From positions 124,001 through 188,000 of the forward strand of contig NADL03000016.1 in the NCBI GenBank assembly GCA_002205965.3: 64,000 nucleotides of DNA, written 5' to 3'. The DNA comes from Kappaphycus alvarezii. Its lineage: Eukaryota > Rhodophyta > Florideophyceae > Gigartinales > Solieriaceae. The position numbers were made by a program, and so were the translations under genes. How positions within the stretch are numbered: the stretch's first letter is position 1; every line of letters starts with the position of its first letter. Positions 10,850 to 21,490 of this stretch are shown here, piece by piece. Under the pieces are notes generated by a model. It was not told the origin of the DNA and did no database searches. It saw only the letters and a list, made by a program, of their open reading frames with translations.

Positions 10850-11563
10850 CTTTTCTACCTCTGAAGGCTCTCGTCGAATAAATATCCCGTTTCCAATTCT
10901 CGCTGCGAAGCCAAGACGGTTTCAATTTCATCCAGTGCTTCAGCGTTGATCATCCCTGCCGTTTTCTCAAATATTTTTGTGCTCTTATCTCTTTTCTTGA
11001 AATCAACTCCAGTTTGGCGTTTGCCAACGTACAGTCTGGGAGTCGAGCATTGCTCAACAAGGTAATCACAAGCACTTTTTCAATCTAGGAAGATGCAGCG
11101 GCGTCGGATATCATTAAGTGCTCTGATGCGAGTCCATGAAATCGTGACACAAATGAAGGCAATGATTCGCCCCGAACCGTATCTCGAGTGCAATCCGTTA
11201 CTAGATTGAATGAACTTATGAGGCGAGAAACGGCAGCTATCGGAGAATCGCTTGCAATAAGGTTGACGATGTCCTTGACAGCTTGAATTGGCTCTTCTTG
11301 CTCGTAGTTGATTTTACAACGTTCTTGAGCTTCGTCGACAATTAGTTGCTTGGAACTCGGTAAACCAGTGTCATACGGGTTTCGACGAGAGTGGCAAAAA
11401 CTGTCTTCTACAAGCGATCAGATCCTTTCTCCGCGGAAGGCTAGATATTGTCAACACAACGAGTGACGTCCTTGCGCCAAGTCTGAATGCCGGAATGTGA
11501 TGGAAATCGTGACGGATCTAAGTGACCGCGATTCTTCGGAGACAAATCCCCTGGGTCCATAAC
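10850..11563 (-). pseudogene. Copia gag (UBN2-like)
   Basis: Structural capsid protein of the retrotransposon. The most plausible start is the ATG at 11563 (MDPGDLSPKNRGHLDPSRFP), followed after a frame break by YRVPSKQLIVDEAQERCKIN (about 11365), IVNLIASDSPIAAVSRLISS, FNLVTDCTRDTVRGESLPSF and VSRFHGLASEHLMISDAAAS (about 11190-11090). The pattern 'S..LW..L......T...Y...F..L...L' of copia gag is recognisable in this last stretch. Two or more stops interrupt it. No CCHC zinc knuckle was found. Confidence 0.7.
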
Positions 11564-12996
11564 TATGGTAAACGGGGCTGATGGCGACAGGGGAAGGACC
11601 GGAGTAGCCGCGTCTGATTGCAAGCAGCGAGGGGATGTGACACTGATTTGGCGAATTTCAGAGTTTAAAGTGCAGAACAGTGCAGTACAAAGAGCAACAA
11701 ATGGTAGAGCACAGCAAAGTGCGGGAAAAAACGGGTGTGTCTTTATTGAGATGTATGGAATGGCTGGAACCGATTTGGGGTTGCAAATCTGCATGTTATA
11801 TTAAATACATGTACCGATGGTCGAGGTAATGCTGCACATTACTGAAGTGTGCAGAACGGTAATGTAGTGTGCTGACAGTACAGTACCATACGTTTTTACC
11901 ATTCTGTACGCCCCTGTGTGGTTCCATATGACTGTCGCGAAACTTCAAGGGTTAGAGTAGAAAATGCAGACGGGCGGCGTTAGCGGCGAGTCTGACAAAA
12001 AACGTTAGACTTTTTTGCTAGTGTAGAACAGTTGAGCAGGTTGAGAATAAAATTTTTGATGTTGGTTTTTACTGTAGTGCCCAAGGCGACTAGGCCTTTT
12101 GTAGGCAGTAGATGCCGTCGACTACCTCTGGCACATCTTCTGACTACTTACTAAATTCCCTAGCGTACAGTCATGCCGACGGTCTTAGTGAGCCTTACAC
12201 TACAACAGTTCTAGCAGGCATCGCTAACAGTGCAATAGGAGAGAGAAATTGTAGACTTCGTAGGATAGGGATAGTAGTAAGAGCAAAAAATACACTGCAG
12301 GAATGTAAATAAAAAAATAAATAAATTACATGTATCCTGTATTTCAACAATCACACCTACCATTGAGTAAATGTCAGAATAACCGTACAGTAAAATTTAA
12401 AAAATCTGCCTATCGACATTTTACGAGAGACGAGCAGAACAATTTCACTGCAGTGTTGGACAAATATTTGAGTACAAGGGGAGACATGCAAACAGACAAA
12501 TGTTCTTTTTCGAACTCAGAGAAAGCGGGAGTGATTACAAGTTGGGGTCCAAAGGTCCTCGCGAAAGTAAGCAGTAGAGATTCGTCACAAATCAATATTT
12601 GGAGTACGTAGCGAACCATTTCGTTGCTGTTCGTGGCAAAGAATGCACAGAGGGATGACATTATGGGTAAGGGGTCCGCAAGCCCCACAAACATGCGGAT
12701 GGAGTTGTCCAAAAAATGTAAATTCGGTGGTACGAAGAATACGATAAGGTTGACACATTTTCCAGGAAGAACGGCCCTTCTCTATTATACCGTTCCAGCA
12801 GGCCATGGGTTGAAGAGATACATGTAGACGCAGTTATCTTATGCTTTCCGCGGCTAACTCAATCTCGCAGGATTGGAGAGAAAGTTTTGGTCAGGATTAG
12901 GCGAGCGTTAAGGATGCCGTAGTTTTCTTGGCAGCTGACAAAGAAATGGTACATAATAAAATTGGGGGTATAAGTGCCAAAAAAGATACACGGGAG
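11564..12996. other. No recognised gene; GTAC motifs
   Basis: Would be the 5' LTR/leader side of the copia element, but no repeat partner is visible. Short overlapping ORFs at 12112-12312 (+), 12330-12611 (+), 12410-12712 (-), 12585-12806 (-) and 12624-12827 (+) carry no motif I recognise. The dispersed motif appears as tgacagtacagtaccata near 11873. Tract 12300-12330 is A-rich. Confidence 0.4.
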
Positions 12997-13226
12997 GGCT
13001 GAACTGGGTGAGCCAAGGAAGGCAGCGATATGGGAGCAGAAATGAGGGACTTCCGAGTGCAGTCAATGAGGCGACATAGGGACAGAACTGAGGAACTGCT
13101 TGATGCTTGGAAAGAGACGACATGGAAGCAAAAGTGATGGACTGTTGAATGAGGGTAAGGGAGAACAATGGGGGCAAATGTGAGGAATTGCTGAGTGCGC
13201 GGAAAGGGTCAGCAGCGAGGCGCTGT
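12997..13226. repeat. 46-bp minisatellite, about 5 units
   Basis: Five imperfect direct repeats with an exact 46-base period. The phrase tgaggaactgct at 13089 recurs as tgatggactgtt at 13135 and tgaggaattgct at 13181, and one unit earlier as tgagggacttcc at 13043; a weaker unit starts near 12997 (ggctgaactggg). Each unit continues with a purine-rich second half (ggaaagagacgacatgg, gtaagggagaacaatgg, ggaaagggtcagcagcg). The period is not a multiple of three, so it is not a protein repeat. Units have diverged by substitution but not by length. Confidence 0.8.
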
Positions 13227-13524
13227 GTCCTCCGAAACGTTGAGTCATGGTCTCGGTATTCAGAGGAATGCGATGTGAGACAGTGCGTTCGTGTCGACTC
13301 AGGTGAGCTTGCAGGGCGCCTGTCCGTAGTTCACCCCTTTCACTGCTGTTGGCTCGGCGCATGCGATCTTAGAGTCTTTGTGTTGCCGACTATAGTATCG
13401 CCACCCAGCCCCCCTGGAGTAACTGGTGGAGAACGGCAGTAGGGAAGAGTTAGATTCATATGGAAAAAGATTGAACGGCCTCTGGGTAACGTACAACTGT
13501 TCATGGTACAGTTAAAGGTGGAGA

Positions 13525-14153
13525 CAGTCTGTAAACGGTTCAGATTTTCATCAAATCATTAAACCTCTAACCGACTGGGGGATAACCCGATACGACCGGA
13601 CCGGCTACAGTAGTCTTATTTGTGATTCGAACCATTCCATACCTGGTCAAACCGGGACCGAACCGGTTACTACAGAGCACGGTCCGAACCGATTAAATCG
13701 GTTAAAGTGCCCCCCAAACACGCCACACAGCGTGATTTTACGCTTACAGTAATAGACATTTGCCAGAGCTTGGATTTCCACCCTGGGATGCTGTACCTCT
13801 ATTAGACTACCGGCGGTAGTTTTCAGTGTACACACTGCTCACATTAACATGAGCTTCACACAAACAAAAAATAGTATCGGTTGTACAGAAATATATCGAT
13901 AAGTGAATCCTAGGCGTCGACGGGCCTTTTCGCTCTTATCATGGAGGTTGCAGTTACGATGAGGCTATCATACTGGAGCTGTCAAGTAAAGGCGGACACG
14001 GTTGGACCAAGCCCCTTTAACCACAGTTCAAACCGATCACAGTCCGTTCTCAAAAAATAACACAGTTCATGGTCTAGTTTAGCCAATAGACATACTTCAC
14101 TGGTTCGGTTCCAAAAAATTATGAAAAAAACAGTTCGGTTTTGCAGACGCCTG
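13525..14153. repeat. MITE-like inverted-repeat element (hAT-like ends)
   Basis: Left end reads cagtctgtaaacggttcag near 13525; the right end, reverse-complemented, reads caggcgtctgcaaaaccg from 14153. The arms continue to match: taaccgactggg near 13568 against gaaccgaaccagtg near 14098. The interior is studded with subterminal 'ACCGAACC'-like and 'GGTTCGG' motifs on both strands, a habit of non-autonomous hAT elements. No ORF of note; a 62-codon minus frame at 13647-13835 is probably chance. The 8-bp target duplication expected for hAT could not be seen. Confidence 0.5.
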
Positions 14154-15281
14154 TTATCGTGTTACCGATGTCCAAATCCACTATGACGAGCATAGGCAGG
14201 TGCCTGTTGACTGATTGCAGTATGCAGTAGACAAGCAATTTTATCCTTAGTCCTGATCCCAGTTCAGCAAAGCCTGAGCCAATAATCAATTGCTCTCAGT
14301 TGGTCTAGCATCAGCTTCTTGTGTTTTAAGCATACTGGTAATGTAGCTTCGATAGAAAATACTAAAATGCTCCGGGAAACAGACGAACTTGCGTGTCCAA
14401 TAAAAAAACCTTTGGGTGCTTAACTTTTCCAATGGATTCATCACTTACTTCCCGTGCATTAGACGGATATCTTTCTACGCGTCTGTTTTCAACAGACGCG
14501 CAACAGACTGTTGACGAAATAATCAGGCTCACTCAAATAGTAAACCACCCAGACTCCCCCTCTTTTCGTAGTAAACCAACCGCTCAGTTTTGCCCAGGTA
14601 GTAAGGAGCTTTTTATACTATTGGAAGTATGTGACGTGATATATGCATAATGATACTCTCGAAAGGAGATTGTGGGTCACTGAGTGCCCATACAGTAATC
14701 CCACAGTGACTCCTAGGGTGTCTACAACATATGCTTGTAAAGGAGAATACAGACTCAGTACCATTACCCGTGCTCGTGGTACTAACAAGAAGTGCGACCG
14801 AACAATTTGATCGCAGTAACCAAACCCCCCGCCTCCTAGCGACATTGGTGGCTTTTTACGACATTAGTCGGGTGAAGTATAGAGCTCTTCTATTTGAAAG
14901 TTCTAGGGGATTTAAAACGTTATATCAAAGTAGTTTTTACCTCCGCAGCGCACCGTAGCCCTTATATCCGGCCTTGTTCTATGTCTTCCACTCACCCTCA
15001 GGAATATAATAGGATTTCTGGTAGCGTTTCCAGGTCTGTGACAAGCATTTTGACATGGAAATCATGAATCCATGACATGAGCCATGGACAGGAGTGAATA
15101 AACCGTATGTTTGACTAGCTCCTTTCACAGCGGCGTTGCATTACATGGTCACAATACCCATGCAGTATCTCTGAGCATTTGCTGTTCGGACATTTCAGAA
15201 ATGGAGGAAACGAACTTTGGCGAGGGACACTCTTTATCTTTTCTATATCAATATTTTGCCATTATTTATCCGGAAAATAGG
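14154..15281. other. No recognised gene; one strong hairpin
   Basis: Frames at 14393-14650 (+) and 14731-14958 (+) carry no known motif. A perfect hairpin of 10-base arms and a 3-base loop (cgcgtctgtt, ttc, aacagacgcg) lies at 14478-14500 inside the first of these. The rest is AT-rich, without further structure that I can see. Confidence 0.4.
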
Positions 15282-16146
15282 TGATTTGCTCTAAATTTGC
15301 ACTCGAAAAAAATCTAGAAGAAGACCAAATTTGGATACAGTATCGGAATTTGCAAGATATTTTTATTCGGATGAGTGTGGCAAATGCATGGGTTGATTTA
15401 TCATATTAAGACACTTTGTCATTAACAGATGTCATTATACGTCCAAGATCGTCATACTTTTCGAGTACGTCGCAGTATTTAATGTCCGAAATCGATGTCG
15501 TTTCGGAAAACCTCCCGTCATCAACTACCCCATCGGCTCACCCCTCTTTTTTGCCTTAAATATGACTAACCTCCGCCCTTCCCTCACCATCGCCAAGTCA
15601 TCCCGAGGCCGCCGTCCCCTCAACGCTCTGGCCCTGATGGCAAATGGTCTAACCGACTACGATGATTACTGTAGAAAATTGGATTGGGAACGCGTTCGGG
15701 AGTGGATCCGCCGTAACTGCTTCGAGAAGGCAGAAGAGGCAGAGGAGGAGGAAGAACAAGAGGAGGCATAAGGAGAGGAAGAGGAAGAGGAGGTATTGAA
15801 AGAGGAGGAGAGTAGTATGAAGAGGAGAAAGAGGAGGACTGGGTGGACCCGTGGGAGCCACTAGTGTAAAACGGAGGGGGATCTCCCATAGAGAACGAAG
15901 GGGAGAGTGAGGGAGTAATCTTGATCTCTGACTCTTCCGACTCAGATGAAGAGAGGGCTGAAGAGGAGGACGAGGAGGATGGGCGGTAGGGAGACATGAA
16001 AAGTGCTGGAATAGTGTGGAGGGGGCCGGAAAGTATGGACCAGGTGGTCCCGACTCTGGAACCGTATGGGGCATCTTCAGTGGTCTAGGTATTTTCCAGC
16101 AGGCAATGGAGAATTCTAAGCCGTTCGCGGATATTTGTGAGCACTA
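15282..16146 (+). mobile_element. Ty3/gypsy LTR copy A with internal ORF, 3'-truncated
   Basis: The first ~260 bases match the 5' parts of the LTRs at 49.61 kb (B, minus) and 60.26 kb (D, minus): shared phrases include aaaatctagaaga, gatacagtatcggaattt, gcaagatattttta and gatgagtgtggcaaa. From 15540 the sequence matches copy B through an ORF up to 'ccgttcgcggatatttgtg' at about 16121-16139, then diverges completely at about 16146. The R/U5 part, with TATA-like box and 3' CA, is therefore missing. The adjoining sequence is a minus-strand gag-like gene, so the copy was cut by insertion or recombination. Confidence 0.7.
15562..16140 (+). pseudogene. LTR-encoded acidic protein, copy A
   Basis: Unknown protein, shared with copies B (48.7-49.4 kb) and C (53.1-53.6 kb). 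From the ATG at 15562: MTNLRPSLTIAKSSRGRRPL (basic), then DYDDYCRKLDWERVREWIRR and NCFEKAEEAEEEEEQEEA to a stop at 15771. A frame shift later the sequence continues with an E/K-rich stretch, DWVDPWEPLV, then SEGVILISDSSDSDEERAEE (motif core at 15914-15955) and MDQVVPTLEP near 16033. VILISDSSDSDEE has the form of a SUMO-interaction motif: four hydrophobic residues followed by Ser/Asp/Glu. Known biology of such motifs is binding SUMO; here that is inference only. The ORF has at least one frameshift and stops. Confidence 0.55.
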
Positions 16147-16162
16147 AATGAAGGTTCTGTGG

Positions 16163-17197
16163 TCAATCTCTTCCCTTCGCCGGCGATAGCCTTTCCGGCC
16201 TCGCTTGTCGCATTGGGGTTCCCTTTTTTACTCCCCTCGCGGGGGTCCCCGTAGGAAATACGGGACTCTTGCTTTGTCGAGTGTCTCGGGAAGCATCTAA
16301 ACGCCTTCCGCCCGTATTGACCGTAGATGCATTTTTGCTCTTATTTCCTTGTCTACGATGGTCATTACTCTTACTAGAATTATTATTAGCATTTCTACTA
16401 GCACTTGTATTGGTTTCAGCTTCAATCACTTTCGACATCAACGACCTCCTGTGCTTTCTAGCCGAAGGCCTCATTTTTGATGACATCTTATCATCAATGC
16501 TCATGCTTTCCAGATGATCTGCTGCAGCGGAATCAACCGCTCTGTAACCCAACTAGTCTCTACGTTCCCTTAGTGCTTCGTAAGAAGCTTCTATAGAAAG
16601 CTCAGTCACCTCAAACAATTCATGTAGAGTCTTATTATCAATTCTTCTCTCCGGTCAAGCTCCTTTGCCAGGCTAAATGTTGGCGTAGCTCTTTCATGCC
16701 ATGCACCTGCGTTCAGTAAGATGTTTACCTCCTGGTATTCGGAGCGTTACTTAGGAGCAAACATTGCTTTGGTAGCCCACTTCTTTGTTCAATTCACATC
16801 TTTCGAGTTTGAAGGTCGAAGGAGGGTGTGTAGGAATATTCTCGTGAAATTCGAATGCTGTATAACGTGCATAATCAGTGTCATCGTCTTCATATATAAC
16901 TTGTCTAGCTCCTCGAGCCTCGGCAGCATGGCGCGCGCAGTCAGCAAGCTCGTAAGCGTGCGGGGAGGACTGAATTCCGACAACTCTAGAGATAAGTTTG
17001 TCTGCGCTCATACCTCCACTTTCGTCTTCGTTTAGCTTCGACTCCAACCTTGCGAGCCTTTGCTCGATGGTTTGATCATTTGACGACATTGGGTCTTTTC
17101 CGGTTTTACGGTCTGCGTTCAACGAGACTTCTTTACCCTTTCCTCGGGTAGCGACTCGCCCGCTCAGGAGGTTCTTTGAATAGCTCTCCGTGAACAA
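16163..17197 (-). pseudogene. Gag-like gene of a retroelement
   Basis: Two minus-strand frames: 17197-16751 (148 codons, with QTIEQRLARLESKLNEDESG coiled-coil-like, then AYELADCARHAAEARGARQV and an acidic DDDTD) and 16552-16163 (129 codons, with MSSKMRPSARKHRRSLMSKV and a Lys/Arg/Ser/Asn-rich tail ending SPAKGRD). Between them a shifted frame gives LFEVTELSIEASYEALRERR (about 16623-16564). Coiled coil, helical middle and basic tail resemble capsid genes of DIRS/Ngaro-type or other fungal retroelements, but no zinc knuckle is present and the family is not certain. It adjoins the broken end of LTR copy A. No RT follows within reach. Confidence 0.4.
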
Positions 17198-17999
17198 GAT
17201 GTCACGACGACCGATTGTCAGAGCCCACCGGAAATGTTCTAGAGGAACACGACAGTGTGAGGTGTACTTAAAGCCCAGAAGATAATTTCATTTTACCATT
17301 CATCTTTTCATTTCATTGGATCTCTGATCCAATTAGTCTATATTTGAGACTTATTTATGACTACCAAAGGGGGCCGTTATCTATCATCCTCAGGGCGGCT
17401 GTGAGCTTGTCTGCTATATTCAAAGAGCGGAATAATGTATACGAAGATGACTTGTCGTGGGCTTGTACAGCATCAATGCTGCTCGCGTTGTCGTTTTCAT
17501 GTAGTGATGGGCATATGGGTATTAAGCTTGGGTCGTCCAGCTCAAAGGGGAGACATGCTTGATTTCAAAGGAGGTAAATGAATTCAATCCTTTGCGGTGC
17601 CTGGTACAAGAACTTCTGTTTGACGGAATATGCGGTAAGAGTGGCTTAGCGAGTGTCACAGAGCTTAAACGCATTTTGAAGATATATTCTCGTCATTTTT
17701 CCTTCCGTACGATGACAAAACAGTATTTTCGCGATTTAACGGCCGAACGTGGGATCATGAGTTTTATCTAAAGAAATTTCTAGTTTATAAGTTGTCTGGA
17801 AAAATTCTTGTCGTCTATCAGAGCCACTAGACTCAGTTAAAAGATTTCATGAAAAGGAAAAATAATGATTAGTCGGCGAGTTGGTTTTAATTGCTGTATA
17901 AATACAACTTTTACAGTAATGACAGACCTTCAACTGCAGATAGGTTGACTTATTACCTTTCCCGGGAGCCTCTCGAAGATCTTTATACGTTTAAGAAGT
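17198..17999. other. No recognised gene
   Basis: AT-rich. Plus frames at 17344-17562 and 17559-17771 overlap by a few bases (the stop of the first lies at the start of the second) but neither has a motif I recognise. It could be the degenerate left flank of the Ty3/gypsy remnant that follows. Confidence 0.35.
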
Positions 18000-18730
18000 G
18001 GAGCGTCTTACAAAGCCTCATCGCGACCATGCAATGGGTGAAGCCAAGGATATCTGGATTTTGATCGCACCTCTTACTCGTAGGAAGATTTATATTTGGT
18101 AAAATAGTTCATAAGAAGTATCTGAAGAAAATTATTGCTTTTTAAAGGAAATATTAATAGTTTATGCTTTAATATTTCATTATTTTCCGACAAGAATATC
18201 CGATAGACGACAAAATGCAAGACGTGTTTATATCGGTAATTAGGACAATAGATCTACGGGAAAGGCCATAAGGTACTAGTTTTGGTGTCCTGAAATGTAT
18301 CGGAATGTAATTATTGATTCTCAAACGTCCAAAATCCACATCACATGTTTATTTGAACCATTTTCGATAGAATTTGAGGGCACTTTCGAGCTGTCCAAAA
18401 AAGGTAATCAGTTTTGCTATCATCGCTTCAGAGCGCGGCGGTTGGCTTGCCGATCGCTTGGGCTACGTCGAACGATACGTCCAAAAAAGTGATAATTTTT
18501 AACAGAGACAAGTTCATTCTTCCTTTCGGATCGCCAAATAGGGTCAAATTGGGAATTGCGACGTAATTCATAGCTCCATATCTGGGGGGTTTGTCAAGGG
18601 CGAACTTATATAGTTTAAATCTATTCTTCTATACGCATTGATGGCAAAATGCAAGGCAGAAAAGATCAACGGGACTATTGAGCGCGCTATCAAGAAATCT
18701 GTTTCTAAAATGGGGAGGCAAAAGATAAAA
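18000..18730 (+). pseudogene. Very old Ty3/gypsy integrase fragment
   Basis: Recognisable core pieces: CLFEPFSIEFEGTFELSKKG at about 18338-18400 (compare FETFSIDFAGPFKETSSGNK in the 55-kb element), with NQFAIIASERGGWLADRLGY in a shifted frame, INRDKFILPFGSPNRVKLG at about 18500 (compare IEKEIIEPFGLPKRIISDN) and ALMAKCKAEKINGTIERAIK at about 18636-18700 (compare APMSNGRAERMVRTIKKAV, the catalytic Glu region). A possible zinc region lies near 18010-18100. Same family as the integrases at 1-1.1 kb and 55.1-55.6 kb but much more diverged; stops are frequent and the sequence has become AT-rich. Confidence 0.7.
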
Positions 18731-19225
18731 TTAGTGCCTTTTCATTTCCTTCCTGTCTTTTCTTTTCGCTTTCAATGTTAAACTTTCCCTTTGTTTAATA
18801 TTTTCCTAGTTTGGTGAGCACAATGCAGTACTAAGACAGCTGGAAATTTGTGTTAGTATTGGGGTAAAATTTCCAATTAACCTGCACAGTGTGACGGCGG
18901 CGGAGAAAACACTACGGTGATAGTTCACAGGCTATGGATTAGCTACAAGGAAATCAGGGTGAGTAAGAAATATTGTGGTCAATTAACACTCCCGCAGTTC
19001 CAACTTTCTCGGGAAAGGCTTCAGACAACATATATGAGGAATTCTATAGTTTCTTTTATTGTACCATAAATTACGTAAAACTCTGCAACTATCCAGATGG
19101 AAGACTGCTTAATGTAGCAGAGTGCCATTTACAGGGAAGAGCAGTTCCTTAGATGATTTAGTAAGCAAGGGAATGTTTACGACCTGCAAGAGCCAATATT
19201 CGAATAATTTGTTCGAGCCAATGGT
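18731..19225. other. No gene seen
   Basis: AT-rich sequence with no open frame of note and no repeat that I can pair. It lies between the old integrase and the next Ty3/gypsy gag. Confidence 0.4.
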
Positions 19226-19832
19226 ATGGCCACATCTCGTACCAACTCACGTAGTTTCGGCGTAGAAAAATTTGTTCGATGGATTATCATATTTCAAGAT
19301 TTTAAGGTATCATCATGTTGTGTGGCACACCAAATAATGCAGCGTGAATCTATTTCTTCAACAGATTTACAAAGTTGTATGAAGGAAATTTTTCCGGGAT
19401 GGTTTCAACATCGAAGCCAATCTATCAGTCTGGGAGCATCTCTATGCTACCCGACTACGACTGCGCTCGAACCGTTGAATTATCTTTCAAGCCTTCTGGA
19501 GAGGAAAATTCCAGGAACAACCAAAAAATGATCAAGGCACTCAAAAAGGCAATGAAAATAAGACTAAGAGTGGTGAGCCGTCGAAAATGGGGTAAAAATC
19601 TCATAAGAATAGCACAAATGACAACAGTGCTATTAGTTGGGAAATAGTTAAAAAGGTAGAAGTATACTAATGCCAAAATAACGGACTATGCTTTAACTGT
19701 TTTAAGAAGGGATGGAGCGATCCCAGTCACTCTTGCAAACAGGAGGGGCCGGAGGGAAATTATCCCGAGAAAAGAGTGATTCGGCGCGAAATTGCAGCTA
19801 TAGAGGGCAATAAATCGGAATTATTACCCTAA
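19226..19832 (+). pseudogene. Ty3/gypsy (chromovirus-like) gag with zinc knuckle
   Basis: Plus frames at 19226-19531 and 19375-19647 cover a helical gag-like stretch, e.g. LQSCMKEIFPGWFQHRSQSI and ENSRNNQKMIKALKKAMKIR. After a frameshift the nucleocapsid region reads LCFNCFKKGWSDPSHSCKQE (about 19691-19745), a C-x2-C ... H-x-C knuckle of the 'CFNCKEPWSPDHRC' type found in fungal chromoviruses. A stop follows near 19830. Capsid and RNA-packaging function is inferred from family. The knuckle and the following RT order (gag then RT then RNase H then integrase) support the Ty3/gypsy assignment. Confidence 0.6.
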
Positions 19833-20039
19833 CTTTCTGCATGTAAATATGAATATGCAGAAGAGGACAGCTAGATGTCCAATGGGAAACTGGCAGCTCA
19901 TCAAGTAAAGACAGTTGTTTATTCCTATGCATCGCAAAACTGCTACAAAAGCTCAGATACAGTTGCAGAAATATTAGTCTAGGGGCTCCTGAGACCATCT
20001 TCTTCGCCCTATCGGGCACCACTGTTCTTCAGTTAGAAA

Positions 20040-20700
20040 ATTATCGGGGAACTTAGAATGGTCTGCGACTATAGAGCTTTAATCGTATAAAGATTCCCGA
20101 CATTAGTCCAATACCTCTGATTAATGAAACTATTGATCAGGTGGTTAGGGTTAGGGTATTCTTGCAAATTTATTTGGTATCGAAATAATATCAGATGAGG
20201 CTCAAAAAAGAGAATTTCCATGAGACTGCAATACGTACTATTTACGGATTTTTGAGTGGCGAGCATTGTCATTTGAATTGACCAATGCAACTGCAGCATT
20301 CTCTCGCTTACTTGTACAAGTTCTTCAAGAGCTACATGGGGAGTGTGTGGTTCTGTATTTAAATGGCATTCTCATCTAAATTAATTTTATCGAAGAACAT
20401 AAGAAACACCGGAGACGTCTCTTTGGGATTCTAAGGAATAATAAGTTAAAAATTAGCCCTAGTAACAGCAACTTTGGCTCAATGGAAGTGGATTGTCCTG
20501 TGTTTAAAATTAACTCAGAAGACGTTCATATACAGCAAGGTCTTGCGGGATCAGTAGAGGAGTGGAAAACTCCAAAGGTAATGAAGTATATACAACGTTT
20601 CATACATCTGAAAAAAAAGTTATAGAAAATTTATAAATTTTTTTGCTGAGATCGCACGTCCTATCTTCGACTTACTGCATAAGAAGTAATTTCAGTGGAA
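20040..20700 (+). pseudogene. Chromovirus-like reverse transcriptase, dead active site
   Basis: Pieces in order: LGELRMVCDYRALI (about 20049-20090; family 'GKLRLCVDYRALN'), a damaged palm start near 20100-20230, AIRTIYGFLSGEHCHLN and, in the shifted frame, LSFELTNATAAFSRLLVQVL (about 20265-20325; family 'FGLTNAPATFQ'), ELHGECVVLYLNGILI at about 20330-20376, then FIEEHKKHRRRLFGILRNNK. The catalytic box is YLNG at 20356-20367 where a working enzyme has Y-x-D-D, so both catalytic aspartates are lost. Several frameshifts. This is an ancient copy. Confidence 0.75.
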
Positions 20701-21490
20701 CTATTTGCAGAAAACAGTTCCCGAATTGAAGAGTAGATTAATAACAACATCTGTACTACGTCATCTATCCTCAGATGAAGTACTTTTGTTAACCACTTAT
20801 GCTTCAAAGTATGCAGTGGGAGCAACCCTGGAGCAGAGGGGGCAGCTAGTTTCATATTCATCCCATATAAAAACGATAGGATAGAGGGGATCAGGATTTA
20901 TTAGTAGCGATAATCGCGTTGTGTGAATCTGATTTTTTTCCTAGAGATCGCACTTTTATTACCCGCACGGATCATGAGCCTATCAAATTTCTACAGAAGA
21001 AGCAGAGGATATTTGGGAGACAGATGATATGGCTTGATAAGTTTCAGTTATACAAATTTCAATTTGATTACATCAAATGGGTGGATAACAATGCAGCAGA
21101 TGCGCTTGGCAGGATCTATGACAGTCATCCGACGTTTCAATCAATTCACGTATACAAAAAAGATTTATATAACATAAGAAGTGACGGTTAGGAGTTTGAT
21201 AACCGTAAAAGGGACATTTGAGCTGTCCTTAGGGACGGAAAGCACCAAACAAATAAGAAGACAGCATTGTACATATCTAAGGACCTTTATACACCTAAAC
21301 AATTTCCCATCTTTCTAGCCATAGTGGACGTATTTTTCAAAAAAAGCTATGCACACGTGCTTTATGATAGATGGGTAGAAAGATGGAAATTGTCACAGAG
21401 ATATAGGGTGGCTTCGGAGCGACACCAACCTAAATACATCTCCCACTGTCTGCGGAGACCGTTTTTGTTACTCATATCTACATTCTAGGC
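20700..21490 (+). pseudogene. Chromovirus-like RNase H and following region
   Basis: STTSVLRHLSSDEVLLLTTYASKYAVGA-type sequence at about 20749-20830 is the RNase H start, where 'TDAS' is expected; here it reads TTYAS, so the first catalytic Asp is gone. The 90-codon frame at 20919-21191 holds ITRTDHEPIKFLQKKQRIFG, RQMIWLDKFQLYKFQFDYIK and WVDNNAADALGRI, the classic 'RTDH..L.....RQ.RWLE..Q.Y.F...Y..G..N..ADALSR' ending. Downstream, to about 21480, plus-strand reading continues with VVDVFFKKSYAHVLYDRW, unassigned. The integrase of this element resumes only at about 24.6 kb, beyond the inserted Harbinger transposon. Confidence 0.75.

Larger units (their letters stand above)
6325..11563 (-). mobile_element. 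Degenerate Ty1/copia retrotransposon, split
   Basis: Reading on the minus strand, the domain order is gag (from 11563), integrase (about 10593-9450), reverse transcriptase (about 8040-6900) and RNase H (about 6900-6325). Integrase before RT is diagnostic of copia elements. Every domain is broken by frameshifts and stops. A stretch at about 8050-9440 without copia homology separates integrase from RT and includes an LTR-like segment, so it is probably a later insertion. I could not find a matching pair of copia LTRs at either end. The lineage seems different from the copia element at 60.7-64 kb, since the integrase core (VQVDFLFI) and the RT phrasing are unlike. Confidence 0.8.

Noticed and set aside
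12997-13226. CRISPR-like array
   Set aside because: Repeats are directly adjacent with no unique spacers and are strongly diverged; this is a eukaryotic minisatellite.
13555-13640. tRNA gene suggested by ggttcgaatc on the minus strand
   Set aside because: No A box, no cloverleaf and no acceptor stem; the word belongs to the MITE's repeated motif.
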